A program made the translations under genes and the position numbers. From Haloplanus ruber (GTDB lineage Archaea; Halobacteriota; Halobacteria; Halobacteriales; Haloferacaceae): DNA of 64,000 bases. Below the pieces are notes generated by a model. It did no database searches and had not been told where the DNA came from. It was given only the letters and a program-made list of their open reading frames with translations. Positions 8,256-15,444 of this stretch are shown piece after piece (the first letter of the stretch is position 1; each line of letters begins with the position of its first letter). The stretch lies in NCBI RefSeq assembly GCF_024494725.1, contig NZ_JANHDK010000003.1, positions 186,001 through 250,000 on the forward strand, in the 5' to 3' direction.

Positions 8256-10058
8256 ATGTCAGATTCGGATACACGCGACCGACCGGACGCGCTTCGCACC
8301 CCCATCGTCGCCGTGCTTGGGCACGTCGACCACGGGAAGACCAGCCTGCTCGATAAGATCCGCGGCTCGGCCGTCAGCGAGGGGGAGGCCGGCGCGATCA
8401 CTCAGCATATCGGCGCGACGGCCGTCCCCCTCGACACCATCTCGGGCATCGCCGGCAGCCTCGTCGACCCCGACGACTTCGACCTGCCGGGTCTCCTTTT
8501 CATCGACACGCCCGGCCACCACTCCTTCTCGACGCTTCGCTCCCGCGGCGGTGCGCTCGCCGATATCGCCGTCCTCGTCGTCGACGTGAACGACGGCTTC
8601 CAGCCACAGACCGAGGAGGCCATCGACATCCTCAAACGCACGGGCACGCCCTTCATCGTCGCCGCGAACAAGATCGACACCACGCCCGGCTGGAACCCAC
8701 AGGAGGGTGAGCCGATCCAAGCCTCCTACGAGGCTCAGAGCGACCGCGCTCGCTCCCGTCTCGACGAGAACCTCTACGAGATCATCGGGCAACTCTCGGA
8801 TGCGGGCTTCTCGGCCGATCTCTACTGGCGCGTACAGGACTTCCAGGGCAACATCGGCGTCGTCCCCGTCTCCGCCGTCACCGGCGAGGGCGTCCCCGAC
8901 CTCCTGACCGTCCTCATGGGCCTCTCACAGCGGTACATGAAAGACCAGATGGCCATCGACGTCGAGGGGCCGGGAGCCGGGACCGTCCTCGAAGTCAAAG
9001 ACGAGAAAGGCTTCGGGACCACTCTCGACGTGGTGATGTACGACGGGACGATACGCGAGGGCGACGAGGTGGTCGTCGGTGGGATGGGCGACCCCATCGT
9101 CACCGAGGTGCGGGCACTGCTCCAGCCCAAGCCGCTCGCGGAGATTCGCACCGAGAAGCGCTTCGACCGGGTCGATTCCGTCGCCGCCGCGGCTGGGGTG
9201 AAGATCGCCGCCCCCGACCTGGACGACGCCATGGCCGGCGCCCCCGTCCGGGTCGTCCGCGACCGCGAGCGAGCGCTCGTCGTCGCCGACGTGGAGTCCG
9301 AACTCGCAGAAATCGAAGTCGAGACCGAAGAGGAGGGCGTCGTCGTGAAAGCCGACACCCTCGGCAGCTTGGAGGCGATGGCCAACGCCCTCGTCGAGGC
9401 CGAGGTCCCCATCCTCCGCGCGGAGGTCGGCGACGTCGCGCCCCGCGACGTGGCCGTCGCCAGCACCGCCGCCGAAGCCGAACACCAGGTCATCCTCGGG
9501 TTCAACGTGGACGTTCTCTCGAACGCCGAGGCCGAGGTCGAGGAGACCGACGTGCGCCTGTTCCGCGACGACGTGATCTACCAGTTGGTCGAGGATTACG
9601 AGGCGTTCGTCGAGGAGCGCCAGCGCGCCCAGCAGGAGACGGTCCTCGATAAGATCATCCGCCCCGCTCGCTTCCAGATCCTCCCCGATCACGTCTTCCG
9701 GCAGAACAACCCCGCCGTCGTCGGCGTCGAGGTGCTGTCGGGGACGCTGAAAAACAACACCTACGTCGGCCGGTTCGATGGCAACGAGTTCGAACGCCTC
9801 GGCCAACTCAGCGGCATCCAGAAGAACAGCGAGGACGTCTCCGAGGCTCGCGCTGGCGAACGTGTCAGTGTCGCCATCGACGGCCCGACCGTCGGCCGAC
9901 AGATCGACGAGGGCGACGAACTCTGGGTCGACCTTCCCGAGAAACACGCCAAGATCCTCGAACAGGAACTCGACGGCGAGATTCCGGCCGACGAACTCGA
10001 AGCACTCCAAGGCTTTCTCGACAACCACCGCCGCCGCGACCCCTTCTGGGGCAAGTAG
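8256..10058 (+). CDS. infB: Translation initiation factor aIF5B
   Basis: A 600-residue GTPase that promotes subunit joining and initiator-tRNA positioning. G1 is GHVDHGKTSLLD, G3 is DTPGHHSF, G4 is NKID and the G5 region is PVSAVTGEGV. Domain II begins at GAGTVLEVKDEKGFGTTLDV, the domain III region at VVVKADTLGSLEAM, and domain IV at ARFQILPDHVFRQNNPAVVGVEV. The length matches archaeal aIF5B, which lacks the long eukaryotic N terminus. The start at 8256 (MSDSDTRD) is chosen over 8190 because it begins just before the G domain and follows a purine-rich GGGGGAT stretch. Confidence 0.95.
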   Translation: MSDSDTRDRPDALRTPIVAVLGHVDHGKTSLLDKIRGSAVSEGEAGAITQHIGATAVPLDTISGIAGSLVDPDDFDLPGLLFIDTPGHHSFSTLRSRGGALADIAVLVVDVNDGFQPQTEEAIDILKRTGTPFIVAANKIDTTPGWNPQEGEPIQASYEAQSDRARSRLDENLYEIIGQLSDAGFSADLYWRVQDFQGNIGVVPVSAVTGEGVPDLLTVLMGLSQRYMKDQMAIDVEGPGAGTVLEVKDEKGFGTTLDVVMYDGTIREGDEVVVGGMGDPIVTEVRALLQPKPLAEIRTEKRFDRVDSVAAAAGVKIAAPDLDDAMAGAPVRVVRDRERALVVADVESELAEIEVETEEEGVVVKADTLGSLEAMANALVEAEVPILRAEVGDVAPRDVAVASTAAEAEHQVILGFNVDVLSNAEAEVEETDVRLFRDDVIYQLVEDYEAFVEERQRAQQETVLDKIIRPARFQILPDHVFRQNNPAVVGVEVLSGTLKNNTYVGRFDGNEFERLGQLSGIQKNSEDVSEARAGERVSVAIDGPTVGRQIDEGDELWVDLPEKHAKILEQELDGEIPADELEALQGFLDNHRRRDPFWGK

Positions 10059-10209
10059 GCGTTTTGTGTATCCGTCTGTGTAGACAATTTCGAGACTATT
10101 AGCCGCGAGTCGGGGCGACACCGCCAGATCGCTCCATCATTCTGGCATGTAACCTCCTCGTCCCGCTATGGAATTACGTACAATCACTACAATGCGGGTC
10201 GATTGAGGC

Positions 10210-10237
10210 CCCCCGCATCAAAATTAGGTTGCGGGGG
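10210..10237. repeat. Inverted repeat, 8-bp perfect stem
   Basis: CCCCCGCA at 10210-10217 pairs with TGCGGGGG at 10230-10237 around a 12-nt AT-rich loop. It is a possible terminator or recombination-border structure. Confidence 0.6.
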
Positions 10238-10255
10238 AAGGTTACGGAGGGTCCA

Positions 10256-10282
10256 CATGGGGGGGCAATCACGCCCCCCATG
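10256..10282. repeat. Inverted repeat, 9-bp perfect stem
   Basis: CATGGGGGG at 10256-10264 pairs with CCCCCCATG at 10274-10282 around a 9-nt loop. It lies 19 nt after the first hairpin. The very stable G/C stem sits between two convergent genes. Confidence 0.65.
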
Positions 10283-10377
10283 CGATTGTCCACACATATA
10301 TCAAATTCTCCACCCCCCCTGTCGCGGGTCCCATATCTATTTGAGTCGCAGATATTCAGACAAAAGGGCGACCCCGC

Positions 10378-11772
10378 CTATTCCTCGGGTTTGGTGAGGA
10401 TTAGAATATTCTCCTCAACGTCGTCGTAGTCCGCAGTAGTCGCCGCCATGTTCCTCCAGAGGCGGATTTGAGGATCTGCAAAGCCTACACGCTCCTCGGC
10501 CAGTTCTGCGAGGATTTCAGCAGTCTTCACCTCCACCTGCCAATAGCTCCCCGAGTCACCCACCACGTAGGCCGCTTTCCCACCCTCCGCCATCAAGTCG
10601 TATACCTGTTCAAAGTGGTGGAGCATTCCCGCGAAGTATTCCTCTATGACCCTGGGGTAGTATTGGCCGAAGCCGTGAGAGATGTTATCCTCCTCAATGA
10701 TGTTCTCCATCTCGGAAATGATACCATCAATACGGTTATTCTCACGGATGTTGGTTTGCTCTCCCTCATCGTCAGCCACGTAGATATTCTTCGTGTGGCT
10801 TCGGATGTTCATTTTCTTGATTTTTTGAAGATCCTTGTTATCGTCACACACCCCAAGCCAAATCAGTTCGAGACGTTGGTTGCGGGTGTAATCATGTTCC
10901 GCAGGGTAGGGTGGAGACGTAATCAGGTAATCAATCTCGCCCCCGTGTTTGTCGGTGTTTAGCAGTCGGGATTCACTTCTGAGGGTGTCAGCCAACTTAC
11001 GGGCATCTGCCCGAAGAATCTCCGTTTCACCAGGTCCGACTTTCCCGCTCTCAATAGCCTCCTGTACCTGCTCAAGATCCTGTTCCATTTTGTCGAGCTT
11101 CTTCTTGAGAATCGAATACACGTCCTTGTCGCCCTCTTGCTTGCGGTCGCGTGTAGCCTCGGGGCCGAATCTGACGTTCCCCACATTCTCGGGCAGAATG
11201 GCAATCATCGCCAAACGGAACAGGTCTGTAACTTCGTCGTCTGGCATCTCCTCGATGTGATACCGCAGAACCTTCATCTTCTTGAGTGGCTTCTCGGAGA
11301 GCCACCCCTTCGGTGTCTTCTCTGGCTCAGAGAAGTCGTATTTGCTCAGATCAATCTCCTCACTCGTAGAATCACCGAACGAGTCGAGAGTAGTGTTCCC
11401 CTCTGAAGAGATCTGCTTGAATATCGGCTGGATAGTAGATAGGAGTTCAGACCGCCGTTCGCGGAACTCATCAAGATCAACGTCCCAGTTGGTCTTCGTT
11501 CGGGCAGAGAGAACGCTTGCGGGACTTGTGTCCGTCCCGATTGCGTCAATCCCGAACTTCTTCGTCGCCAGAGTTGTGGTCCCAGTTCCGTTGAATGGAT
11601 CTATGACAAGATCATCCTGCGTGATTCCGAACTCATCAACGAGACCAGTAATTATCTGGTCGGAGTAGGCGTATACAAATCGATACCAGTCGTGAATTGA
11701 GAGGTCCTTAAGCCGCGAGAGATTGCTTTGGTGTTTCAACGTTTCTGCCTCGTTGTCTTGTGAGAGGGTCAT
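10378..11772 (-). CDS. DNA methyltransferase (N4-cytosine/N6-adenine type) of a restriction-modification island
   Basis: A 464-residue SAM-dependent amino-methyltransferase. The SAM-binding motif is DPFNGTGTT (residues 58-66) and the catalytic motif IV is TSPPYP (285-290). TSPPY is the form common in N4-cytosine enzymes, but N6-adenine cannot be excluded. Motif I precedes motif IV by about 220 residues, an alpha-like order, with a coiled-coil-rich insert (KKKLDKMEQDLEQVQ) that may carry target recognition. Codon and base usage is visibly more AT-rich than the flanking genes. It is divergent from a wHTH regulator and a PD-(D/E)XK nuclease and should protect host DNA from that nuclease. A palindrome lies 56-71 bp before the start. 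Confidence 0.88.
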   Translation of the reverse strand: MTLSQDNEAETLKHQSNLSRLKDLSIHDWYRFVYAYSDQIITGLVDEFGITQDDLVIDPFNGTGTTTLATKKFGIDAIGTDTSPASVLSARTKTNWDVDLDEFRERRSELLSTIQPIFKQISSEGNTTLDSFGDSTSEEIDLSKYDFSEPEKTPKGWLSEKPLKKMKVLRYHIEEMPDDEVTDLFRLAMIAILPENVGNVRFGPEATRDRKQEGDKDVYSILKKKLDKMEQDLEQVQEAIESGKVGPGETEILRADARKLADTLRSESRLLNTDKHGGEIDYLITSPPYPAEHDYTRNQRLELIWLGVCDDNKDLQKIKKMNIRSHTKNIYVADDEGEQTNIRENNRIDGIISEMENIIEEDNISHGFGQYYPRVIEEYFAGMLHHFEQVYDLMAEGGKAAYVVGDSGSYWQVEVKTAEILAELAEERVGFADPQIRLWRNMAATTADYDDVEENILILTKPEE

Positions 11773-11827
11773 GGTTGGGATAGGCTTTTATCGTTCGCCT
11801 CTTTGCAACTGATTTGCTCTACACTTT

Positions 11828-11843
11828 GTATCTTCAAAGATAC
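11828..11843. promoter_or_regulatory. Perfect palindrome, candidate operator shared by methyltransferase and regulator
   Basis: GTATCTTCAAAGATAC has 7-bp arms and a 2-bp centre. It sits between the divergent methyltransferase start (11772) and wHTH start (11914). A close copy precedes the nuclease gene and a half copy lies at 13311-13322. It is a plausible binding site for the wHTH protein. Confidence 0.6.
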
Positions 11844-11913
11844 TCGACTTATATCTATGGACAAGTTCGACTTCGGGGTAGGAGATATGTTCATCCGCTT
11901 TGAAGCGTGATTA

Positions 11914-12249
11914 ATGGCTGATATCGACTACAAGGAGCAAGTCAAGGTGTTCAAAGCCTTGAACTCCGAGGTCCGCCTTCGCCTTTTACGCAGAGCTACG
12001 GAAGAGAAGGCTATTTCTGCCCCCGATCTTGCTCAGGAAGATGAATTTGAAATCACCCCTGAGAGCATCGTTAACAACCTCAACCAGCTTGAGGAAGCAG
12101 GGTTCTTGGAGTCCTCCGACGTTCGGGGTCCAGGCAATCGCCCCCGAAAGGAGTTCAGTCTGAAGGGTAAGGGCCGAAGCCTCGTCTTTGAGGTCATAGA
12201 GGACGACTACTTGTTTACCTTCGAGGAGGCGGACGTAGCCAACTATTGA
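11914..12249 (+). CDS. wHTH regulator of the R-M island (candidate controller protein)
   Basis: 111 residues with an ArsR-like winged helix. VFKALNSEVRLRLLRRATEE is helix 1-2, SAPDLAQEDEFEITPESIVNNLNQLEEAGFLES is the helix-turn-helix, and RPRKEFSLKGKG is the wing. It lies between the divergent methyltransferase and the downstream nuclease, the place a C protein occupies in many type II systems. Classical C proteins are small Xre-like HTH proteins, so an ArsR-like one would be unusual. The palindrome upstream of its own gene suggests autoregulation. The nuclease starts 65 nt downstream and may be co-transcribed. Confidence 0.8.
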   Translation: MADIDYKEQVKVFKALNSEVRLRLLRRATEEKAISAPDLAQEDEFEITPESIVNNLNQLEEAGFLESSDVRGPGNRPRKEFSLKGKGRSLVFEVIEDDYLFTFEEADVANY

Positions 12250-12269
12250 TTTTCTTTTCCGTACGTCGA

Positions 12270-12285
12270 GTATCTTCAAAGAGTT
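12270..12285. promoter_or_regulatory. Imperfect copy of the island palindrome before the nuclease gene
   Basis: GTATCTTCAAAGAGTT has an intact left arm and centre and a degenerate right arm compared with 11828-11843. It lies 30-45 bp before the nuclease ATG at 12315, where a bound regulator could block or delay nuclease expression. Confidence 0.5.
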
Positions 12286-12314
12286 CCGTTAATAGCTTGC
12301 GTAGAAACATCAAA

Positions 12315-13121
12315 ATGACGATACGTTTAGCCGCCCCCGAGGTGGATCGGTATGTATCGATGGCGAAGTACGAACCAATCATCAAGTGGGTTTTCGAGAC
12401 ACAGGCCGAAGAATATGGGACAGACGAAGAAATCCCATTCAGTCGAAGCCACATTGAGGATGCAATGGAGGAACTGGAGATCAGTGTTGGAAACGTGCCA
12501 GACATCCCGTATGCGTACAGAAGCCGACGCCCTCTCCCCGACGAGATTGCTGAACACGGTTACACCGCAGTCATCATTGACGACACTCGGGAGGGAGAAG
12601 ATCCCACCTACATGTTCACCAAGACGGAGCAACTGATCCCGATCCCCGAGGTCGTGGATCAGACCCATCAAACTAGCACCTCTGTTCTGCCCGAAGCAGT
12701 ACAAAAATACATCGGGAAAGACGAACAGGGTGCCCTCACCCAAGTTCGCTATGCTGGTCTGCTAGACGACTTCACAGAACTGGACACGTACCATCTTCAG
12801 TCACACCTTCGTATGAGGGTGAAAGGGAGAGAAGCCGAACTTGACGACTTGTATGTAGGTGTGGACCACGATGGTGACCATCATGCGCTAGCCGTTGAAG
12901 CCAAGGGGGAAGGCGAGACTCTGAACAAGAACCAACTGATTCGGAACACGCGCGGCATAGAGGAAAAGAATAGGTACCCCGATTCGGTTCGAACCCTCGC
13001 CGTCAAACTGGATGACGACGGGTTCTTCTACCTCTTCGAGTTCGATATTTCCGAGGATAATGAAGGCAACGACAGGGTAGAGACAAACAGAGTGTGGAAA
13101 TACGAGTTCAGGTCGGAGTAG
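12315..13121 (+). CDS. PD-(D/E)XK restriction endonuclease candidate
   Basis: A 268-residue protein from ATG 12315. The C-terminal third has the nuclease core: ELDDLYVGV (Asp177/Asp178), a strand HALAVEAKGEGE (Glu195-x-Lys197), then NKNQLIRNTRGIEEK, a helix typical of Mrr-like/PD-(D/E)XK folds. The N-terminal about 170 residues are not recognised and may give target specificity. With the divergent methyltransferase and intervening regulator it completes a plausible type II-like system. Base composition is lower in G+C than the surroundings. The last three codons and stop lie within sequence matching the antisense of the methyltransferase 5' end. The longer frame from 12246 is not supported. 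Confidence 0.75.
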   Translation: MTIRLAAPEVDRYVSMAKYEPIIKWVFETQAEEYGTDEEIPFSRSHIEDAMEELEISVGNVPDIPYAYRSRRPLPDEIAEHGYTAVIIDDTREGEDPTYMFTKTEQLIPIPEVVDQTHQTSTSVLPEAVQKYIGKDEQGALTQVRYAGLLDDFTELDTYHLQSHLRMRVKGREAELDDLYVGVDHDGDHHALAVEAKGEGETLNKNQLIRNTRGIEEKNRYPDSVRTLAVKLDDDGFFYLFEFDISEDNEGNDRVETNRVWKYEFRSE

Positions 13122-13220
13122 GCGTACGCGAACGGATACCAATTGTGGATCGAGCGCTCCTTTAGTCGTGCGAGACTGCTGTTTCAGCGTTTCCAGCTTA
13201 TTGTCTCCTGCCAGGGTCAC
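13112..13220 (-). pseudogene. Decayed 5' fragment of a second methyltransferase gene
   Basis: On the minus strand, from a GTG at 13220, the first residues read MTLAGDNKLETLKQQS, close to the intact enzyme (MTLSQDNEAETLKHQS). Further in, another frame reads SIHNWYPFAYAYS against SIHDWYRFVYAYS. Between the two blocks the fragment is 5 nt shorter, so it is frameshifted. It stops abruptly at about 13112, where the nuclease gene ends; the rest of the methyltransferase is missing. Scattered substitutions suggest an old, diverged homologue rather than a fresh duplication. Confidence 0.75.
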
Positions 13221-13310
13221 GGTCGGGATCGTGGTTGTGAGTAATCGTCGCTTGACGCCGCCATCCCACCTCGCTGTCTCTGGATATCCAGCTCATATTA
13301 TTCGGAAAAC

Positions 13311-13322
13311 TTTCAAAGATAC
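13311..13322. promoter_or_regulatory. Half-site of the island palindrome
   Basis: TTTCAAAGATAC has an intact right arm (AAGATAC) and centre (CA); the left arm is mostly lost. It lies about 90-100 bp before the relic start at 13220, in the same relation as the intact operator to the intact methyltransferase. Confidence 0.4.
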
Positions 13323-13407
13323 TTCCTTGGGGTTCTCACGAGGTTCGCTAGACGCTTTCGGTACACTCGGAGAAACTTTTTAGTTCAAAAGCCGACGAAT
13401 ATCATAC

Positions 13408-13415
13408 GAGGTGAG
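13408..13415 (+). promoter_or_regulatory. Shine-Dalgarno sequence before 13421
   Basis: GAGGTGAG lies 5 nt before ATG 13421. Clear anti-16S matches are rare in this mostly leaderless window, so it supports this start. Confidence 0.6.
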
Positions 13416-13420
13416 CATCG

Positions 13421-13660
13421 ATGAGCGTCCGAACGACTCCGAGTGAGGGTACCGCCGTGCCGACCACGCCGACACGGTACGACCTGTTGTTGTTACTGTT
13501 GCCGCTCCCCTTGCTCCTCGGGGCGGCGCTCTCGGTGGTAACGTCGGTGCCGTTAAAAGTGGGAATCGGCGTCGGGAGTCTGCCGTCGGCGCTGGTGTTC
13601 GTCTACGCCATCTGGTTTGCGGCGCCAACGCGGGCCGGCGTCAACGGGCGGTCGGCGTGA
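13421..13660 (+). CDS. Small two-TM membrane protein
   Basis: 79 residues. A short hydrophilic N terminus is followed by two hydrophobic helices: LLLLLLPLPLLLGAALSVVTSV and GIGVGSLPSALVFVYAIWFAAP. No family is recognised with certainty. It has a clear Shine-Dalgarno sequence. Its 3' 20 nt overlap the 3' end of the convergent gene at 13641-14024. Composition is host-like, so it lies outside the accessory island. Confidence 0.7.
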   Translation: MSVRTTPSEGTAVPTTPTRYDLLLLLLPLPLLLGAALSVVTSVPLKVGIGVGSLPSALVFVYAIWFAAPTRAGVNGRSA

Positions 13661-14024
13661 TACCGTCGCCGACGGCGTCCATCACTTGGAGGGCGGCGCT
13701 GGCGGCCAACCCGCGGGCGACTTCGTCACGTTCGTCGGTCCCGATTCCGGCGTCGAGGTCGTCGACGTCGGGCGTGAAGCCGGCGCTGACCGGGTGACCG
13801 GCCGGCGGGCGGACGGCGACGGTGGCCGTCGGGCCGTTCGAGCCATAGGACAGTTCCGAGCCTACAGTGTAACTGTCGGGAAGGTACGAGCGGGTCTGGG
13901 AGACGATTCCCGCGACGGCTCGCTGGAGGGACTGCCGTTGGTCCTGTGTCAGTTCGACGTCCGTCGATAGCTTGCCGGCGTCGACGACTCCGGGTGCGCC
14001 TCCGTACGGCGTGTTTCCGTTCAT
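13641..14024 (-). CDS. Conserved haloarchaeal protein next to PAN (DUF5811-like)
   Basis: 127 residues, soluble, starting MNGNTPYGGAPGVVDAGKLS. It has a helical middle (QDQRQSLQRAVAGIVSQTRSYLP) and a beta-rich part (PTATVAVRPPAGHPVSAGFTPD). The opening and its place beside the proteasomal ATPase resemble a small haloarchaeal family I remember as DUF5811; this was not checked. No catalytic motif is visible. It is downstream of pan in the same orientation with a 72-nt gap. A CTTTTTACC element on the minus strand near 14057 may be its own promoter. Confidence 0.65.
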   Translation of the reverse strand: MNGNTPYGGAPGVVDAGKLSTDVELTQDQRQSLQRAVAGIVSQTRSYLPDSYTVGSELSYGSNGPTATVAVRPPAGHPVSAGFTPDVDDLDAGIGTDERDEVARGLAASAALQVMDAVGDGITPTAR

Positions 14025-14096
14025 CCGAGTCGATATTGATACGCGGAGCCTGGGTAAAAAGCCGTCGGAGCGTGTGACTCGATGACAGCCGGGGGT

Positions 14097-15326
14097 TCAG
14101 TACTGGTAGTCGGTGAAGGCCATGACCGGTCCCGCGTCCTCGTTGTCCTCGATTTTTGCCTTGGCGTCGAGGAAGTCGGTCATCCGGACCTCGGTGCGGT
14201 CGTCGCGGATGGCGAACATCCCCGCCTCGGTGGCGAGGGAGGCGAGGTCGGCGCCGCTGTACTCGTCGAGGTCGTCGGCCAGCGCGATGAAATCGACGTC
14301 GTCGGCGACGTTCATATCGCGGGTGTGGATGCGGAGGATCTGTGCCCGGCCGTCGCCGTCGGGTTTCGGCACCTCGATGAGGCGGTCGAAGCGGCCGGGC
14401 CGGAGGATAGCCTCGTCGAGCATGTCGAAGCGGTTCGTCGCGGCCATGATCCGGATTTCACCCCGGTCGTCGAAGCCGTCCATCTCCGAGAGCAGTTGCA
14501 TCATGGTCCGCTGCACCTCGGCGTCGCCGGAGGTCTTCGAGTCCGTCCGCTTGGCGGCGACGGCGTCGATTTCGTCGATGAAGATGACCGCCGGCTGGCG
14601 CTCTGCGGCGAGTTCGAACAGGTCGCGGACGAGCCGCGATCCCTCACCGATGAACTTCCGGACCAGCTCCGACCCGGCCATCTTGATGAAGGTCGCGTCG
14701 GTCTCGTTGGCGACCGCCTTGGCGAGCATCGTCTTCCCGGTGCCCGGCGGGCCGTGAAGCAGCACGCCCGAGGGCGGGTCGACGCCGACCTCCTCGAACA
14801 GTTCCGGCGTCAGGAGGGGGTCCTCGACGGCCTCGCGTACCTCGCGTACCTGCGCGTCGATGCCGCCGATGTCGTCGTACGTGACCGTCGGCGACTCGTC
14901 GACCTCCATCGCCTGGGCACGGGAGTCCGTCTCGTCGTCGAGGACGGTCTGGACGCTGAAGGAGTCGTTGACGGCGACGCGGTCGCCGGCCGCGAGTTCC
15001 TTGCGGATGCGCGGCGAGGGTTCTGTGAGCACCTCTTGATTGTTGCCGTGCTGTTTGATGATCGTCCCCTCGTCGCTCACCTCTTCGACGGTGGCGACGT
15101 ACAGCGACGAGGTTTTCAGCACCTCGTTGCGCCGCTTGAGGTGGTCGACCTCCTCCATGAGTTCCTCACGCCGGTCGTCGGTCTCGTCGAGTCGCTCCGA
15201 GAGCTCCTCGTTGACGCGGACCATGCGTTCGTAGTGCTGGCGGATGGCGTCGAGACGCTCCGCGTCTGACATCTCCGGATCGAGGTCGAGGCGCGGTCGA
15301 TCCGGAAGCGACGGACTCCGTGACAT
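14097..15326 (-). CDS. pan: Proteasome-activating nucleotidase (PAN)
   Basis: A 409-residue AAA+ ATPase that unfolds substrates for the 20S proteasome. An N-terminal coiled coil (about residues 20-75, RVNEELSERLDETDDRREELMEEVDHLKRRN) is followed by the OB domain. The AAA core has Walker A GPPGTGKT, Walker B VIFIDEIDAV, the region SEMDGFDDRGEIRIMAATNR and the arginine fingers ILRPGRFDR. The protein ends DYQY, so the penultimate residue is Gln rather than the Tyr of a strict HbYX gate-opening motif. Haloarchaea usually have two PAN paralogues; which one this is cannot be decided here. Confidence 0.95.
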   Translation of the reverse strand: MSRSPSLPDRPRLDLDPEMSDAERLDAIRQHYERMVRVNEELSERLDETDDRREELMEEVDHLKRRNEVLKTSSLYVATVEEVSDEGTIIKQHGNNQEVLTEPSPRIRKELAAGDRVAVNDSFSVQTVLDDETDSRAQAMEVDESPTVTYDDIGGIDAQVREVREAVEDPLLTPELFEEVGVDPPSGVLLHGPPGTGKTMLAKAVANETDATFIKMAGSELVRKFIGEGSRLVRDLFELAAERQPAVIFIDEIDAVAAKRTDSKTSGDAEVQRTMMQLLSEMDGFDDRGEIRIMAATNRFDMLDEAILRPGRFDRLIEVPKPDGDGRAQILRIHTRDMNVADDVDFIALADDLDEYSGADLASLATEAGMFAIRDDRTEVRMTDFLDAKAKIEDNEDAGPVMAFTDYQY

Positions 15327-15444
15327 TGGTTACGCTTCCTAAGAAGCGGGCGTAAATGTGCCTTTGGGTCGCGGACCCCCCGTATTCCGACGTGCCGTCG
15401 GGCGACCCCGGACGGGCTACCCGGGCACGCCGTCGCTCCCGCGT

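Larger units (their letters stand above)
10059..10377 (+). other. Convergent intergenic region, AT-rich with two GC hairpins, left border of the island
   Basis: About 320 nt lie between the 3' ends of aIF5B and the methyltransferase. No ORF is supported. Base composition changes here from high G+C to mixed sequence. Two strong inverted repeats are present (listed separately), with AT stretches such as CACATATATCAAAT. The hairpins could end transcription from both sides. The stretch probably also marks one edge of the accessory island. Confidence 0.6.
13221..13420 (+). other. Intergenic, right border of the island, with an operator half-site
   Basis: About 200 nt of mixed composition upstream of the methyltransferase relic; no ORF is supported. 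TTCAAAGATAC at 13312-13322 matches one arm of the 11828-11843 palindrome and probably belonged to the relic's promoter. G+C rises again after about 13390, where the host-like gene at 13421 begins. Confidence 0.5.
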
